Notes under the pieces: model-generated
The model's database searches: none
Seen by the model: the letters and a program-made list of their open reading frames with translations, nothing else
Told to the model about the DNA's origin: nothing
Translations under genes and position numbers: made by a program
DNA from: Bradyrhizobium sp. CSS354
GTDB taxonomy: Bacteria > Pseudomonadota > Alphaproteobacteria > Rhizobiales > Xanthobacteraceae
Reading direction: 5' to 3'
Length of the DNA stretch: 64,000 nt
Assembly (NCBI RefSeq): GCF_029051725.1
Contig: NZ_JAACFU010000003.1
Coordinates: forward strand, 124,001 to 188,000
Shown here: positions 39,574-49,062 of the stretch, piece after piece
Layout: each line of letters starts with the position of its first letter
Numbering within the stretch: position 1 is the first letter of the stretch

Positions 39574-41124
39574 TTGGCCGTTCGTTACTATGACTGGATC
39601 GCCCACCATGGCCGCCGCACGCCGAACAAGATTGCGGTGATCGACCTCGCGAGCGAGCGCCGCTTCACCTATGCGCAGCTCGATGCGCGTATCTCGCGTC
39701 TCGCGTCATTCCTGCGCCACACGTTGAAAGTCTCACGCGGCGAGCGGGTCGCGGTGCTGGCACTGAACACGACCGATACGCTGGAGGTGCAATTCGCCTG
39801 CGGACGGCTAGGTGCGGTCTTCGTACCGCTGAACACCCGCCTCACCGTTCCCGAGCTCCAGTTCATCACCGGCGATTGCGCCCCGAAGGTGATGATCCAC
39901 GACACCGATCTCGCCGAAACGGCGCTTGCCGTCGCAAAGCTCTGCGGCATTGAGACCAGCCTGCTGCTTGGTCCCGGCGGGACTTACGAGGCCGGTATCG
40001 CCGCCGCAAAGCCGCTTGAGACAATCGAGGAGGTTACCCTCGATGATGTCTCGACCATCATGTACACCTCGGGCACCACGGGCCATCCCAAGGGCGCCAC
40101 CATCACCCATGGCATGACGTTCTGGAATTGCGTCAATCTCGGCGGCCCCGCCTGCATCGGGCCGTCCTCGGTGCTGCTCACCGTGCTGCCGCTGTTCCAC
40201 ACCGGCGGTCTGAATTGCTACACCAATCCGGTGCTGCATGCCGGCGGCACCGTGATGATCATGCGCGCCTTCGATCCCGGCACGGCGCTTGGTCTGATCA
40301 ATGATCCCGCGCAGGGCATCAACGTGTTCTTCGGCGTGCCCGCGATCTACCAGTTCATGGCCCAGCACCCGGCCTTCCCGACCACCGACCTCGGTCGCCT
40401 GATCGTCGGCGGTGTCGGCGGCGCACCAATGCCGGTGCCGTTGCTCAAAGTCTGGGAGGCGCGTGGCGTCGCACTGCAGCAGGGTTACGGCATGACCGAG
40501 ACCTCGCCGGCCGTGCTGGTGCTCGACCGCGAGGATGCGGCACGGAAGGCCGGCTCCGCCGGCAAGCCGGTGCTGCACACGGAAGTGCGCATTGTTCGCC
40601 CTGATGGCAGCGACGCCGATGTCGGCGAGCTCGGCGAACTCTGGGTCAAGGGACCCAACATCACGCCCGGCTACTGGAACAGGCCGGAGGCGAATAAGAC
40701 GTCGTTCACCGATGGCTGGCTGCACACAGGAGACGCGACACGCGTCGATGAGGAAGGCTTTTACTACATCGTCGACCGCTGGAAGGACATGTACATCTCC
40801 GGGGGCGAGAACGTCTATCCGGCCGAGGTCGAGAACGTCCTGCACCAACTCAACGCCATCGCGGAAGCCGCCGTAATCGGCATTCCCGATGCGCAATGGG
40901 GCGAGGTTGGCCTCGCCATCGTCGCGATCAAGCCCGGCCATCGGTTGACCGAGGCCGATGTCTTCGCGCACTGCGCGGCGAATCTCGCGCGCTTCAAATG
41001 TCCACGCCAGGTCTGCTTCGTCGATGCGTTACCCCGCAACGCCACCGGCAAGATCCACAAGCCGACCTTGCGCAAGGAATTCTCAGGCGCCTCGGAAGTC
41101 GACAAGATAGCCGCCAACGCCTGA
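39574..41124 (+). CDS. Acyl-CoA synthetase (AMP-binding), intact
   Basis: A 516-residue ligase that activates a carboxylic acid to its CoA thioester with ATP. It has M-Y-T-S-G-T-T-G-H-P-K-G, the Y-G-M-T-E-T-S motif, D-G-W-L-H-T-G-D, the D-R-W-K-D-M-Y-I-S-G-G-E-N-V-Y-P hinge and the catalytic lysine in N-A-T-G-K-I-H-K-P. TTG start as fixed by the strong ribosome site. It is divergent from the two acyl-CoA dehydrogenases, and likely feeds them. A clear terminator follows. Confidence 0.93.
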   Translation: MAVRYYDWIAHHGRRTPNKIAVIDLASERRFTYAQLDARISRLASFLRHTLKVSRGERVAVLALNTTDTLEVQFACGRLGAVFVPLNTRLTVPELQFITGDCAPKVMIHDTDLAETALAVAKLCGIETSLLLGPGGTYEAGIAAAKPLETIEEVTLDDVSTIMYTSGTTGHPKGATITHGMTFWNCVNLGGPACIGPSSVLLTVLPLFHTGGLNCYTNPVLHAGGTVMIMRAFDPGTALGLINDPAQGINVFFGVPAIYQFMAQHPAFPTTDLGRLIVGGVGGAPMPVPLLKVWEARGVALQQGYGMTETSPAVLVLDREDAARKAGSAGKPVLHTEVRIVRPDGSDADVGELGELWVKGPNITPGYWNRPEANKTSFTDGWLHTGDATRVDEEGFYYIVDRWKDMYISGGENVYPAEVENVLHQLNAIAEAAVIGIPDAQWGEVGLAIVAIKPGHRLTEADVFAHCAANLARFKCPRQVCFVDALPRNATGKIHKPTLRKEFSGASEVDKIAANA

Positions 41125-41126
41125 TC

Positions 41127-41157
41127 AAAGCGCCCTCTCGCGGGCGCTTTTCTTTTT
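41127..41157 (+). terminator. Rho-independent terminator after the acyl-CoA ligase
   Basis: A 9-bp perfect stem AAAGCGCCC / GGGCGCTTT (41127-41135 and 41142-41150) with a six-base loop and a T-rich tail TCTTTTT. It lies two bases after the ligase stop. Confidence 0.9.
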
Positions 41158-41209
41158 CGACGTGCCTGCTCCGACCCAGAAGAAACCTCAAGGGATTTAA
41201 GGAATTTTC

Positions 41210-42430
41210 ATGAACAAGAAACTCCCCCTGCTTGCCGCAGCAACGGCGTTGGCGCTGCTCACAACCCAAAGCGCCCATGCCCAAAAAGCGTACGACACGG
41301 GCGTCACCGACACGGAGATCAAGATCGGTAATGTCGAGGCCTATTCCGGCCCGGCTTCCGCCTACGGCGTCATCGGCAAGACCGAGGAAGCCTATTTCAA
41401 GATGATCAACGATCAGGGTGGCATCAACGGCCGCAAGATCAACTGGATCTCCTACGATGACGGCTATTCGCCGCCGAAGACCGTTGAGCAGATCCGCAAG
41501 CTGATCGAGAGCGACGAGGTCTTCCTGGTGTTCAACGCGCTGGGCACGCCGACCCAGACCGCCGTGCAGAAATATCAAAATGCCAAGAAAGTGCCACAGC
41601 TGTTCCTTGCCACCGGCGCCAGCAAGTGGAACGACCCCAAGAACTTTCCCTGGACCATGGGCTTCCAGCCCAGCTACCGCGTCGAAGCCCAGATCTTCGC
41701 CAAATATATTCTGAAGGAGAAGCCGGACGGGAAGGTTGCCATCTTCTACGCCAACGACGATTTCGGCAAAGACTACCTCGCCGGGATCAAGGACGTGTTC
41801 GGCGAGAAGGCATCGAAAATGATCGTGGCCGAAGAGAGCTACGAGACGTCGGAACCCTCGATCGATGCTCATATCGTCAAGCTCAAGGGGACCGGCGCCG
41901 ATGTCTTCGTGAACATCGCGACCCCGAAATTCGCGGCGCAGGCGATCAAGAAGATCGCGGAGCTTGAGTGGAAGCCGATGCATCTCATGACTGATGTCTC
42001 GGTGTCGATCGGCGCGGTGATGAAGCCGGCCGGCCTCGAGGCATCCGAAGGCGTGCTGTCGGCGGGCTATCTGAAGGATGCCTCGGATCCGCAGTGGAAG
42101 GATGATGAGGGCATGAAAAAGTTCATGGTCTTCATCGACAAGTACATGCCTGGCGCAAATATTTCGGACGCCAATCTGGTTTACGCCTATGCGGCGGCCC
42201 AGACGATGGTGCAGGTACTGAAGCAGGCGGGCGACAATCTGACCCGTGAAAATGTGATGAAGCAGGCAGCGAGCCTCAAGGACTTCGTCCCCGACACCCT
42301 GATCCCGGGCATCAAGATCAACACCTCCGCCACGGACTTCGCGCCGATCGAGCAGCTCAAGATGTGGCGGTTCAAGAAGGGCCAGTGGGAGCTGTTCGGC
42401 GACATCATCAGTGCCGAAACCGGCGGCTAG
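41210..42430 (+). CDS. Branched-chain-type ABC substrate-binding protein
   Basis: A 406-residue periplasmic binding protein: signal peptide to about S-A-H-A-Q, then T-E-I-K-I-G-N-V-E-A-Y-S-G-P. The core follows the Leu/Ile/Val type I fold with the hinge segment L-A-T-G-A-S-K-W. It has its own ribosome site (AAGGGATTTAAGG) and lies behind the ligase terminator, and no permease genes follow, so it is probably an independently expressed receptor. Uptake of the acid used by the neighbouring catabolic block is plausible but inferred. Confidence 0.9.
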   Translation: MNKKLPLLAAATALALLTTQSAHAQKAYDTGVTDTEIKIGNVEAYSGPASAYGVIGKTEEAYFKMINDQGGINGRKINWISYDDGYSPPKTVEQIRKLIESDEVFLVFNALGTPTQTAVQKYQNAKKVPQLFLATGASKWNDPKNFPWTMGFQPSYRVEAQIFAKYILKEKPDGKVAIFYANDDFGKDYLAGIKDVFGEKASKMIVAEESYETSEPSIDAHIVKLKGTGADVFVNIATPKFAAQAIKKIAELEWKPMHLMTDVSVSIGAVMKPAGLEASEGVLSAGYLKDASDPQWKDDEGMKKFMVFIDKYMPGANISDANLVYAYAAAQTMVQVLKQAGDNLTRENVMKQAASLKDFVPDTLIPGIKINTSATDFAPIEQLKMWRFKKGQWELFGDIISAETGG

Positions 42431-42457
42431 CTCGCGACGATCGCGCGGACCTCGACG

Positions 42458-42488
42458 AGAATAGCGGCCGAAAGGCCGCTATTCTTTT
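42458..42488 (+). terminator. Terminator hairpin with GAAA loop
   Basis: A 12-bp perfect stem AGAATAGCGGCC / GGCCGCTATTCT closed by a GAAA tetraloop, followed by TTTG. It lies at the convergent junction of the binding-protein and XRE regulator genes; in the leftward sense the flanking bases are less T-rich. Confidence 0.88.
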
Positions 42489-42508
42489 GTGTGCGCCGGC
42501 GAGGGAGG

Positions 42509-43279
42509 CTATCCCGGCAGGAACAGCGCGAAGGACTCCTCGACCGTGCGTCGCAGGTGCTTTCGGTACGACGCGTGGTTTTCATCGTCGGGCCCGATCC
42601 GTCCCAGCGACGGCTTCTGAACATTCCTGAGCGGCACATAGGCGATCGGCGCTGCGATCGGCGTCAGCTGCGAGCCGGGGCCGGCGCGGAGCGTCGAGAT
42701 GATCCCGTACATCTCGCCGGCGACCGTCGGCCGCGACACCGTGATCACACGATGCTGGCCGTGCTTGATGATGACGAGATAGATGAAGCCGGACTGATGC
42801 GGCACCGCGACCTCGCCGGTGTGTTCATAGGCGGCATCGGTCCGCTCCCCCTCGCGGAACACCAGTGAGGAGACCTTCGGCTCCCAGACGATCTCGGTGC
42901 GGTAGGCGAAGATCGCGTCCTTGTCGCCGAACGACGGTCGCAGCGTGATGTAGACGTCCTCGAGCCAGGTCACCGCGCGATGGGCATAGGAGCCGAGGCT
43001 GTCGGGCGCGACATCGCTTACGGCCGGGGGCGCCACCATGGCGGCGCTTCTGCGCAGGGAGACGCCCAGCGCCTGCTCCAGCCGCACCGTGGTCGCCAGC
43101 GTGAACGGCCGTCGACCGCCGAGCACCTTCTCCAGAGTGGACAGGCTGAGCTTGGCCTGCTCGGCCAGCGCCTGCCGGGAGATCCGGCGCCTGGCGAGCT
43201 CCTCCCGAATGGTCTCCGCGATCTCGCGACTCTGCTCGTCCGAAAGCTGCTTGTCGGCGAATTTGTCCTGCGTCTGCAT
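42509..43279 (-). CDS. XRE-family helix-turn-helix regulator with C-terminal sensor-like domain
   Basis: A 256-residue protein. Residues about 20-75 are a Cro/CI-type HTH (I-S-R-Q-A-L-A-E-Q-A-K-L-S-L-S-T-L-E-K-V-L). The remaining part is unassigned, beta-rich and without a known motif. ATG 43279 gives a normal HTH N-terminus; the longer frame is ignored. It is divergent from the sortase-target gene with a 184-bp gap, so it is a candidate regulator of the sortase pair. Confidence 0.8.
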   Translation of the reverse strand: MQTQDKFADKQLSDEQSREIAETIREELARRRISRQALAEQAKLSLSTLEKVLGGRRPFTLATTVRLEQALGVSLRRSAAMVAPPAVSDVAPDSLGSYAHRAVTWLEDVYITLRPSFGDKDAIFAYRTEIVWEPKVSSLVFREGERTDAAYEHTGEVAVPHQSGFIYLVIIKHGQHRVITVSRPTVAGEMYGIISTLRAGPGSQLTPIAAPIAYVPLRNVQKPSLGRIGPDDENHASYRKHLRRTVEESFALFLPG

Positions 43280-43463
43280 CGTGGCCCTGCTCCAGGACGA
43301 CACCCTAGCAGGGCGGACAAACCAGCACAAAACCGCACTTGGCCACCCGGCGGCAGGCCGCGCGGGCCGGCCGCGGCGGATCATTGCCGATCATTCTGCT
43401 CGCGCGATCGCCCTCTCCCGACCGATGCTCGCCATCGTCAAACACCCTTCGGGAGCAGGCCAA

Positions 43464-45725
43464 ATGGACAATTACGACGCAGTCGACAGCAACGAACACC
43501 CCTGGCTGGGCAGACTCATCGTGGTCGGACTGTTCCTTCTGGCGCAAGGCATCGCGGTGATGCTGGTCGCCTTCGTGGCCCTGCTGGTGAGTTTCCAGCC
43601 GGGCTGGTCGGCAACGACGGAGCAGGCCAGCCTGCTTCAGCCCGGTGACGCCAAGTCCGGCACCCTGCTTCTGAAGGAGGACGGGGCCTACACGGAAGCG
43701 ATCCACCTCGGCATCGATGTCGACATCACGGTCTCGGGCCCGACACTGCGAGCACGAGTCACCCAAATCTTCCGCAACCCGACCAAGGACTGGGTCGAGG
43801 CGACCTATGTCTATCCGCTCCCCACCGGCGGTGCCGTCGATTCGCTGAAGATGGTGGTCGGCGACCGCGTCATCGTCGGTGACATCAAGGAGCGGCAGCA
43901 GGCGCGCGTGATCTACGAAGAGGCGCGCCGCGCCGGCCAGAAGGCCGCGCTCACGGAACAGGAGCGGCCGAACATCTTCACCAACTCGGTCGCCAATATC
44001 GGCCCCGGCGAAACCGTGCTGGTGCAAATCGAATATCAGGAGCCGGTGCACCAATCCGGCAACGAATATTCGCTCCGCCTGCCGCTGGTGGTCGGGCCGC
44101 GCTACAATCCGGCGCCGATCGTCCAGAGCGTCGATTTCCGCAACGATGGCTCCGGCTGGGGCGCGACGAGTTCGGACCCGGTGCCGGACCGCGATCGTAT
44201 CTCGCCGCCCGTGCTGGATCCCGCCAAGGATGCGCCGGTCAACCCGACCAGCATCACGGTCCGCCTGAACGCCGGCTTTGCGCTCGGCGAGATCAAGAGC
44301 CCTCACCATAACGTCAAGGTCGAGAGCCCGGACAAAACGACGCGAATCGTCTCGCTTGCCGACGGTGCGGTGCCTGCCGACCGCGATTTCGAACTGACCT
44401 GGAAGCCGGCCGCCGTGATGGCGCCGTCGGTCGGCATATTCCGCGAGCGCGTCGGCGACGCCGATTATTTGCTCGCCTTCGTCACCCCGCCCGCCGCCGA
44501 GCAGGCGACGCAGAAGCCACGGCCGCGCGAGGTGGTATTCGTGATCGACAATTCCGGCTCGATGGGCGGCACGTCGATCGTTCAGGCCAAGGCGAGCCTC
44601 ACCTACGCACTCTCCCGACTCCAGCCGACCGACCGTTTCAACGTCATCCGTTTCGACGACACCATGGACGTGCTGTTTCCGGCCTCCGTGGCCGCGGATG
44701 CCGAGCGTGTCGGTGAAGCCACCTCGTTCGTCAGCGCGCTGCAGGCGCGTGGCGGCACCGAGATGGTGCCGGCGATGCGGGCCGCGCTGACCGACAAGGT
44801 CAGTGACGCCGGCATGGTTCGTCAGGTCGTATTCCTGACCGATGGTGCAATCGGCAACGAGCAGCAATTGTTCGAAACGATCACGGCGATGCGCGGCCGC
44901 TCGCGCGTGTTCATGGTCGGCATCGGGTCGGCGCCCAACACCTATCTGATGACACGCGCCGCCGAGCTCGGCCGCGGTGCCTTCACCCATATCGGCTCCG
45001 TCGAGCAGGTCGAGGAGCGCATGCGCGGCCTGTTTGCCAAGCTCGAGAACCCGGCCGTGACTGGCCTGAGCGCGAAGTTCTCCGAAGCCAAGGCCGACGT
45101 CACACCGGCGATCATTCCCGATGTCTATCGCGACGAGCCGCTGGTGCTGGCGGCAAAGCTCGACACGCTCGCGGGCTCGGTCGAGATCAAAGGCCGCGTC
45201 GCCGATCGCCCATGGTCGGTGACGCTGCCGCTGCAAAATGCGGCCGAAGGCAAAGGCCTGTCGAAGCTTTGGGCCAAGCGCAAGATCGACGATGCGGAAG
45301 TGGCGCGCACCCTGCGCGAGATGACGCCCGAAGACTCCGACAAGGCGATCCTGGCACTGGCGCTCGACCATCAGATCGTTACGCGGCTCACCAGCCTCGT
45401 CGCGGTCGACAAGACGCCGAGCCGTCCCGAAGGCGAGCCGCTCAAGCTCAGCGAATTGCCGATAAACCTGCCGGCCGGTTGGGATTTCGCGAAGGTCTTT
45501 GGCGAGCCACATCAGGCCCGGGCGCAGCTCCACGAGCGTCACGCCGATGCGCGCAACCAACCGGCCACGAGGCGGCCGACGCCTGCTGCACCGGATGCGA
45601 TCCGCCTGCCCAAGACCGCGACCTCGGCCGAGCTGAAAATGACCGCAGGTCTGATCCTGGTCGTGCTCGCCCTAATCCTGTTCGTGTTCAACCGGCGTCA
45701 GTCCTTGCTCGCTGACGCCGCTTGA
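43464..45725 (+). CDS. Proteobacterial sortase target protein (VIT and vWA domains)
   Basis: A 753-residue membrane-anchored surface protein. An N-terminal helix (about residues 17-43) is followed by a VIT domain (about 60-190; Y-V-Y-P-L-P, Y-E-E-A-R-R-A-G), then a vWA domain whose metal site is D362-N-S364-G-S366. The C-terminus is a sorting signal: L-P-K-T-A at 715-719, a hydrophobic helix and N-R-R-Q basic tail. This matches the marine proteobacterial sortase target family, paired with a dedicated sortase, here the next gene. ATG 43464 has GGGAGCAGG upstream; the in-frame extension to 43038 overlaps the regulator. Confidence 0.92.
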   Translation: MDNYDAVDSNEHPWLGRLIVVGLFLLAQGIAVMLVAFVALLVSFQPGWSATTEQASLLQPGDAKSGTLLLKEDGAYTEAIHLGIDVDITVSGPTLRARVTQIFRNPTKDWVEATYVYPLPTGGAVDSLKMVVGDRVIVGDIKERQQARVIYEEARRAGQKAALTEQERPNIFTNSVANIGPGETVLVQIEYQEPVHQSGNEYSLRLPLVVGPRYNPAPIVQSVDFRNDGSGWGATSSDPVPDRDRISPPVLDPAKDAPVNPTSITVRLNAGFALGEIKSPHHNVKVESPDKTTRIVSLADGAVPADRDFELTWKPAAVMAPSVGIFRERVGDADYLLAFVTPPAAEQATQKPRPREVVFVIDNSGSMGGTSIVQAKASLTYALSRLQPTDRFNVIRFDDTMDVLFPASVAADAERVGEATSFVSALQARGGTEMVPAMRAALTDKVSDAGMVRQVVFLTDGAIGNEQQLFETITAMRGRSRVFMVGIGSAPNTYLMTRAAELGRGAFTHIGSVEQVEERMRGLFAKLENPAVTGLSAKFSEAKADVTPAIIPDVYRDEPLVLAAKLDTLAGSVEIKGRVADRPWSVTLPLQNAAEGKGLSKLWAKRKIDDAEVARTLREMTPEDSDKAILALALDHQIVTRLTSLVAVDKTPSRPEGEPLKLSELPINLPAGWDFAKVFGEPHQARAQLHERHADARNQPATRRPTPAAPDAIRLPKTATSAELKMTAGLILVVLALILFVFNRRQSLLADAA

Positions 45726-45804
45726 GAGAGGAGCCCCCCGAACTCCTCTGTTAGCGCGCGCGGCTGCCCGTCCCACACCAACGGCCGCGCGCGCCTTTTT
45801 TGTT

Positions 45805-45882
45805 GTCATTGCGAGCGCAGCGAAGCAATCCAGGCTGCCTCCGCGGAAAGATTCTGGATTGCTTCGCTTCGCTCGCAATGAC
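45805..45882. repeat. Intergenic palindromic repeat R13, inside the sortase operon
   Basis: Ends GTCATTGCGAGCGCAGCGAA and TTCGCTTCGCTCGCAATGAC, inner CAATCCAG/CTGGATTG arms. It sits between the sortase target and the sortase gene and its last bases form an alternative in-frame ATG (45878). Confidence 0.9.
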
Positions 45883-45895
45883 GAGTGTGGAAACA

Positions 45896-46465
45896 ATGCC
45901 CCGCTTCATCTCTCCCCTGGTTCTCGCCCTGATCGGCATCATCCTGTTCGGCGACGGCGCCTACATCCATGCCAAAGCGTGGCTCGCGCAGGTGCTGCTG
46001 GAGCGCGCGTTCGACCGGAGCGTTGCGACCGGCGAGGTCGTCAGGCCATGGTCATGGGCCGACACCTGGCCGGTCGCGCGGATCGAGGTCAGGCGGATCG
46101 GCGCCAGCGCGATCGTGCTGGAAGGCACGAGCGGCCAGGCGCTCGCTTTTGGTCCCGGCCATCTCCGCCAAACGGCTGACGCGGGCGAGCGGGGTGTTGC
46201 CGTATATGCAGCGCACCGCGACACTCATTTCCGCTTCCTGCGGAATGTCGCCATTGGTGACGTAATCGATGTCACACGCAGTGACGGCAAGCACTTTCGT
46301 TATCGCGCGGATTCCTCCGCTGTCGTTCGTTTCGATGCATCAGGTCTCGGTCTCGCAACTCAGGGCTTTGAGCTCGTGCTCGCGACCTGCTGGCCGTTCG
46401 ACGCCATCGCGTCCGGCCCCGAGCGCTACATCCTTCATGCCGCCCTGATCGGAGCCGATGAATAG
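45896..46465 (+). CDS. Class GN (proteobacterial) sortase
   Basis: A 189-residue transpeptidase with one N-terminal helix and a sortase barrel. Catalytic residues are H107 (A-A-H-R-D-T-H-F), C165 (L-A-T-C-W-P-F) and R177 (P-E-R-Y-I-L). It should cut the L-P-K-T-A signal of the preceding protein in the inner membrane or periplasm. ATG 45896 is the start; an upstream in-frame ATG at 45878 lies in repeat R13 and the ORF beyond it is repeat DNA. The repeat now separates target and sortase, which in other genomes are often adjacent. Confidence 0.92.
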   Translation: MPRFISPLVLALIGIILFGDGAYIHAKAWLAQVLLERAFDRSVATGEVVRPWSWADTWPVARIEVRRIGASAIVLEGTSGQALAFGPGHLRQTADAGERGVAVYAAHRDTHFRFLRNVAIGDVIDVTRSDGKHFRYRADSSAVVRFDASGLGLATQGFELVLATCWPFDAIASGPERYILHAALIGADE

Positions 46466-46685
46466 CGGTTAGCAATCGATCCGCCCCCTCTTGAATCCGC
46501 CCCCGACCTGTCCGCGTGTCGACGTCGTCTACGGTCTTCGCGTCTTCATCGATCGCCGATCACCAGAGCTTGATGCGCGCTCATTCCATCGCACGGCATA
46601 CCCGCCCAACTGGTTGCCAGTCCGAAGAACTCGCCATAGAACAGAGTGACGCACCGCCAACAAGAACAACAGGTGAGGTCACACC

Positions 46686-48905
46686 ATGGAAGCTCGCGTA
46701 TCTGCCGCCTCCGGTTCATCGCGCCCATGGTCTCCGCCGCCCGATGCCGGCGACATCGTCAAGGGCATCCACGCCATGCTGCATCCGCGCAACATCGTGC
46801 TGGTGGGCGCGACCGACAAGCCCGGCAACTATGCCGAGCGCATCTGGAACAATTTGGTCAAATACGGCTACGAGGGCGGGCTCTATCCGGTCAACGCCAA
46901 ACGCGACGCCATCTGGGGTGTCCCCTGCTACAAGGACTTTGCAAGCCTGCCGGAAAAGCCGGACCACGTACTGGTGCTGGTGCCGGCGCGCTTTGCCGTG
47001 CAGGTGATCCGCGATGCCGCCGCGGCCGGCGCGCGCTCGGCCACCATCGTCACCTCGGGCTTCAGCGAGTTGCAGGACGAGGAGAGCCAGAAGCTCGCCG
47101 CCGAACTGCAAGCGGCCGTGCGCGAGACGGGATTGGCGGTCACCGGCCCGAACTGCCTCGGCAATTTGAGCGCCGGCGAAAAGCTCTTCACCAATATCGA
47201 CGACCGTATCGTCACCATGGAACAGGGCGCGGTGGCGATTGCCGGGCAGTCCGGCGCCATCGTCATGGCGATCCGCCAGGCACTGGAAGATCGCGGCGTC
47301 GGGGTCGGCTACATGGTGACGACCGGCAACGAGGCCGGGCTCGAGACGCCGGACCTGATGCGCTATTTCGCCGAGGATCCGAGCATCAAGGTGATCGTGG
47401 TCTACCTCGAAGGCGTCCGCAACACCAAGGCATTCCGGGACGCCTGCAAGGCGGCGCGCGCCGCGAGCAAGCCGGTGATCGCGCTCAAGCTCGGGGCATC
47501 CGAGGGCGGCCGCGCGGCGGCGATGGCACACACCGGCGCGCTTGCGGGCTCGATCGAGACATTCGACGCCATTGCAACACGCGAAGGGGTCATCAGGGTC
47601 GACGGGCTCGACGAACTGATCGAGACCACCGAATGCTTCGTCCACGCCACTGTGCCCAGGGGCGACCGGCTCGCTGCGGTGACGCTATCCGGCGGCAAGC
47701 GCGGCATGCTGATCGACGCCTTCGATGCAGAAGGCCTGAATTTTGCACCACTTAGCTCGCATGTCGGCTCGGAGCTGGCAAAAATGCTCGGGCCGGGCTC
47801 GATCGTCGGCAATCCGCTCGACGCTGGCTTTGCCGCGGTGGTCGATCCCTCCGTCTACATGAAATCGATCGGGCTGATGATCGACGACCCCGATATCGAT
47901 ATCGTCATCATCGATGCCGAGCTGCCGAAGGCGCCGCACGAGCTGCGCGAGCGCAATCTGCGCATCGTCGACGAGATGGCGAGCCGGGCCGGCAAGCCGG
48001 TGATCTATATCAGCGCGATGTCGATCGGCTTTACTGAATTCACCAAGACCTTGCGCAAATCGCTGCCGCATCTCGCCGTCTTGCAAGGCATGGATCGCGC
48101 GGTAAATGCGATCAAGTCGCTGCTCGACTACGCCAAGCTGCGCAAGGAAGTGCCCGATATCGTCTCGAGCTCGAAGCCTGCCGCGCGTGCTGTGCTGGAG
48201 AAGGCACTGAAATCGGCAACCGGCGCGGCGCTCGATGAGGTCGCCTCGAAGAAGCTCCTGAAGGCCTATGGCATCCCGATCTCGAAGGAGGCAATCGCAC
48301 AGACAGCAGCCGAGGCCGTGAAGATCGCCAAACAGATCGGCTTCCCGGTCGTGGCAAAAGTCGTCAGCGCCGAGATCCTGCACAAATCAGACATCGGCGG
48401 CGTGGTGCTGAATCTCAACAACCCGGCCGAAGTGAAGAAGGCATTCGCCGACATCACCGCGCGGGTGAACAAGCTGAAGGGCAAGCCGAAGCTCGACGGC
48501 ATCCTGATCGCGCAACAGGTCAAGGCCGATCTGGAACTCGTGGTCGGCGCCTCTCTCGATGCCGAGATGGGTCCGGTCGTGCTGTTCGGCACCGGCGGCA
48601 TCGACATCGAGCTGATGAAGGACGTCGCGCTCGCCGGTGCGCCGCTGGACGAGGCTGAGGCCCGGCTTCTGATCGGCCGGACCAAGGCCGGTATCAAGAT
48701 GCGCGGCTATCGCGGCAAGCCGGCCTTGCACGAGGCCTCCGCGGTGAAGGCGCTGGTCGGCCTGTCCAACCTGATCGCGGACGCCGGCGACCGGATCGCC
48801 TCGATTGACGTCAATCCGTTCCTGATCAATGCCAAAACAGGCGTCGCCGTCGATGCCCTGATCGTGCTGAACAATGCTGCGGCCAAACGCGCCGCCGGGC
48901 ATTGA
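46686..48905 (+). CDS. ADP-forming acyl-CoA synthetase (acetate-CoA ligase family)
   Basis: A 739-residue, three-part enzyme: CoA-binding Rossmann domain (L-V-G-A-T-D-K-P-G about residues 38-46), succinyl-CoA-ligase-like middle with phosphohistidine candidate H282 in A-M-A-H-T-G-A-L-A-G-S, and a C-terminal ATP-grasp domain (about 500-735; V-A-K-V-V-S, H-K-S-D-I-G-G-V, D-V-N-P-F-L). No acetyltransferase domain is attached, unlike Pat proteins. It interconverts an acyl-CoA plus ADP and acid plus ATP; the acyl group is unknown. Stands alone. Confidence 0.88.
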   Translation: MEARVSAASGSSRPWSPPPDAGDIVKGIHAMLHPRNIVLVGATDKPGNYAERIWNNLVKYGYEGGLYPVNAKRDAIWGVPCYKDFASLPEKPDHVLVLVPARFAVQVIRDAAAAGARSATIVTSGFSELQDEESQKLAAELQAAVRETGLAVTGPNCLGNLSAGEKLFTNIDDRIVTMEQGAVAIAGQSGAIVMAIRQALEDRGVGVGYMVTTGNEAGLETPDLMRYFAEDPSIKVIVVYLEGVRNTKAFRDACKAARAASKPVIALKLGASEGGRAAAMAHTGALAGSIETFDAIATREGVIRVDGLDELIETTECFVHATVPRGDRLAAVTLSGGKRGMLIDAFDAEGLNFAPLSSHVGSELAKMLGPGSIVGNPLDAGFAAVVDPSVYMKSIGLMIDDPDIDIVIIDAELPKAPHELRERNLRIVDEMASRAGKPVIYISAMSIGFTEFTKTLRKSLPHLAVLQGMDRAVNAIKSLLDYAKLRKEVPDIVSSSKPAARAVLEKALKSATGAALDEVASKKLLKAYGIPISKEAIAQTAAEAVKIAKQIGFPVVAKVVSAEILHKSDIGGVVLNLNNPAEVKKAFADITARVNKLKGKPKLDGILIAQQVKADLELVVGASLDAEMGPVVLFGTGGIDIELMKDVALAGAPLDEAEARLLIGRTKAGIKMRGYRGKPALHEASAVKALVGLSNLIADAGDRIASIDVNPFLINAKTGVAVDALIVLNNAAAKRAAGH

Positions 48906-48910
48906 TGTCG

Positions 48911-49003
48911 CGTAGGGCGGATTAGCGCAGTGTAATCCGCTAATCCTTGCGACAAACGCGAGAGGAAGTGGCGGGTTACGCTTCCCTAACCCGCCCATCC
49001 TAT
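48911..49003. repeat. Intergenic palindromic repeat R14
   Basis: CGTAGGGCGGATTAGCGCAG...CTAACCCGCCCATCCTAT, related to the R8/R10 family but with diverged arms; inner TAATCCGC/GCGGGTTA pairing is partial. Located between the acyl-CoA synthetase and the MCE gene. Confidence 0.7.
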
Positions 49004-49062
49004 TATTGCGGCCACAGCATCATCCTTCCAACTTCCCCGCTTTGGCCGTAAAATCATCCCGC

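Noticed and set aside
43305..45560. 751-residue open frame antisense to the sortase target
   Set aside because: Antisense shadow of a well-supported VIT-vWA gene; composition is Arg/His/Asp rich as expected for such shadows.
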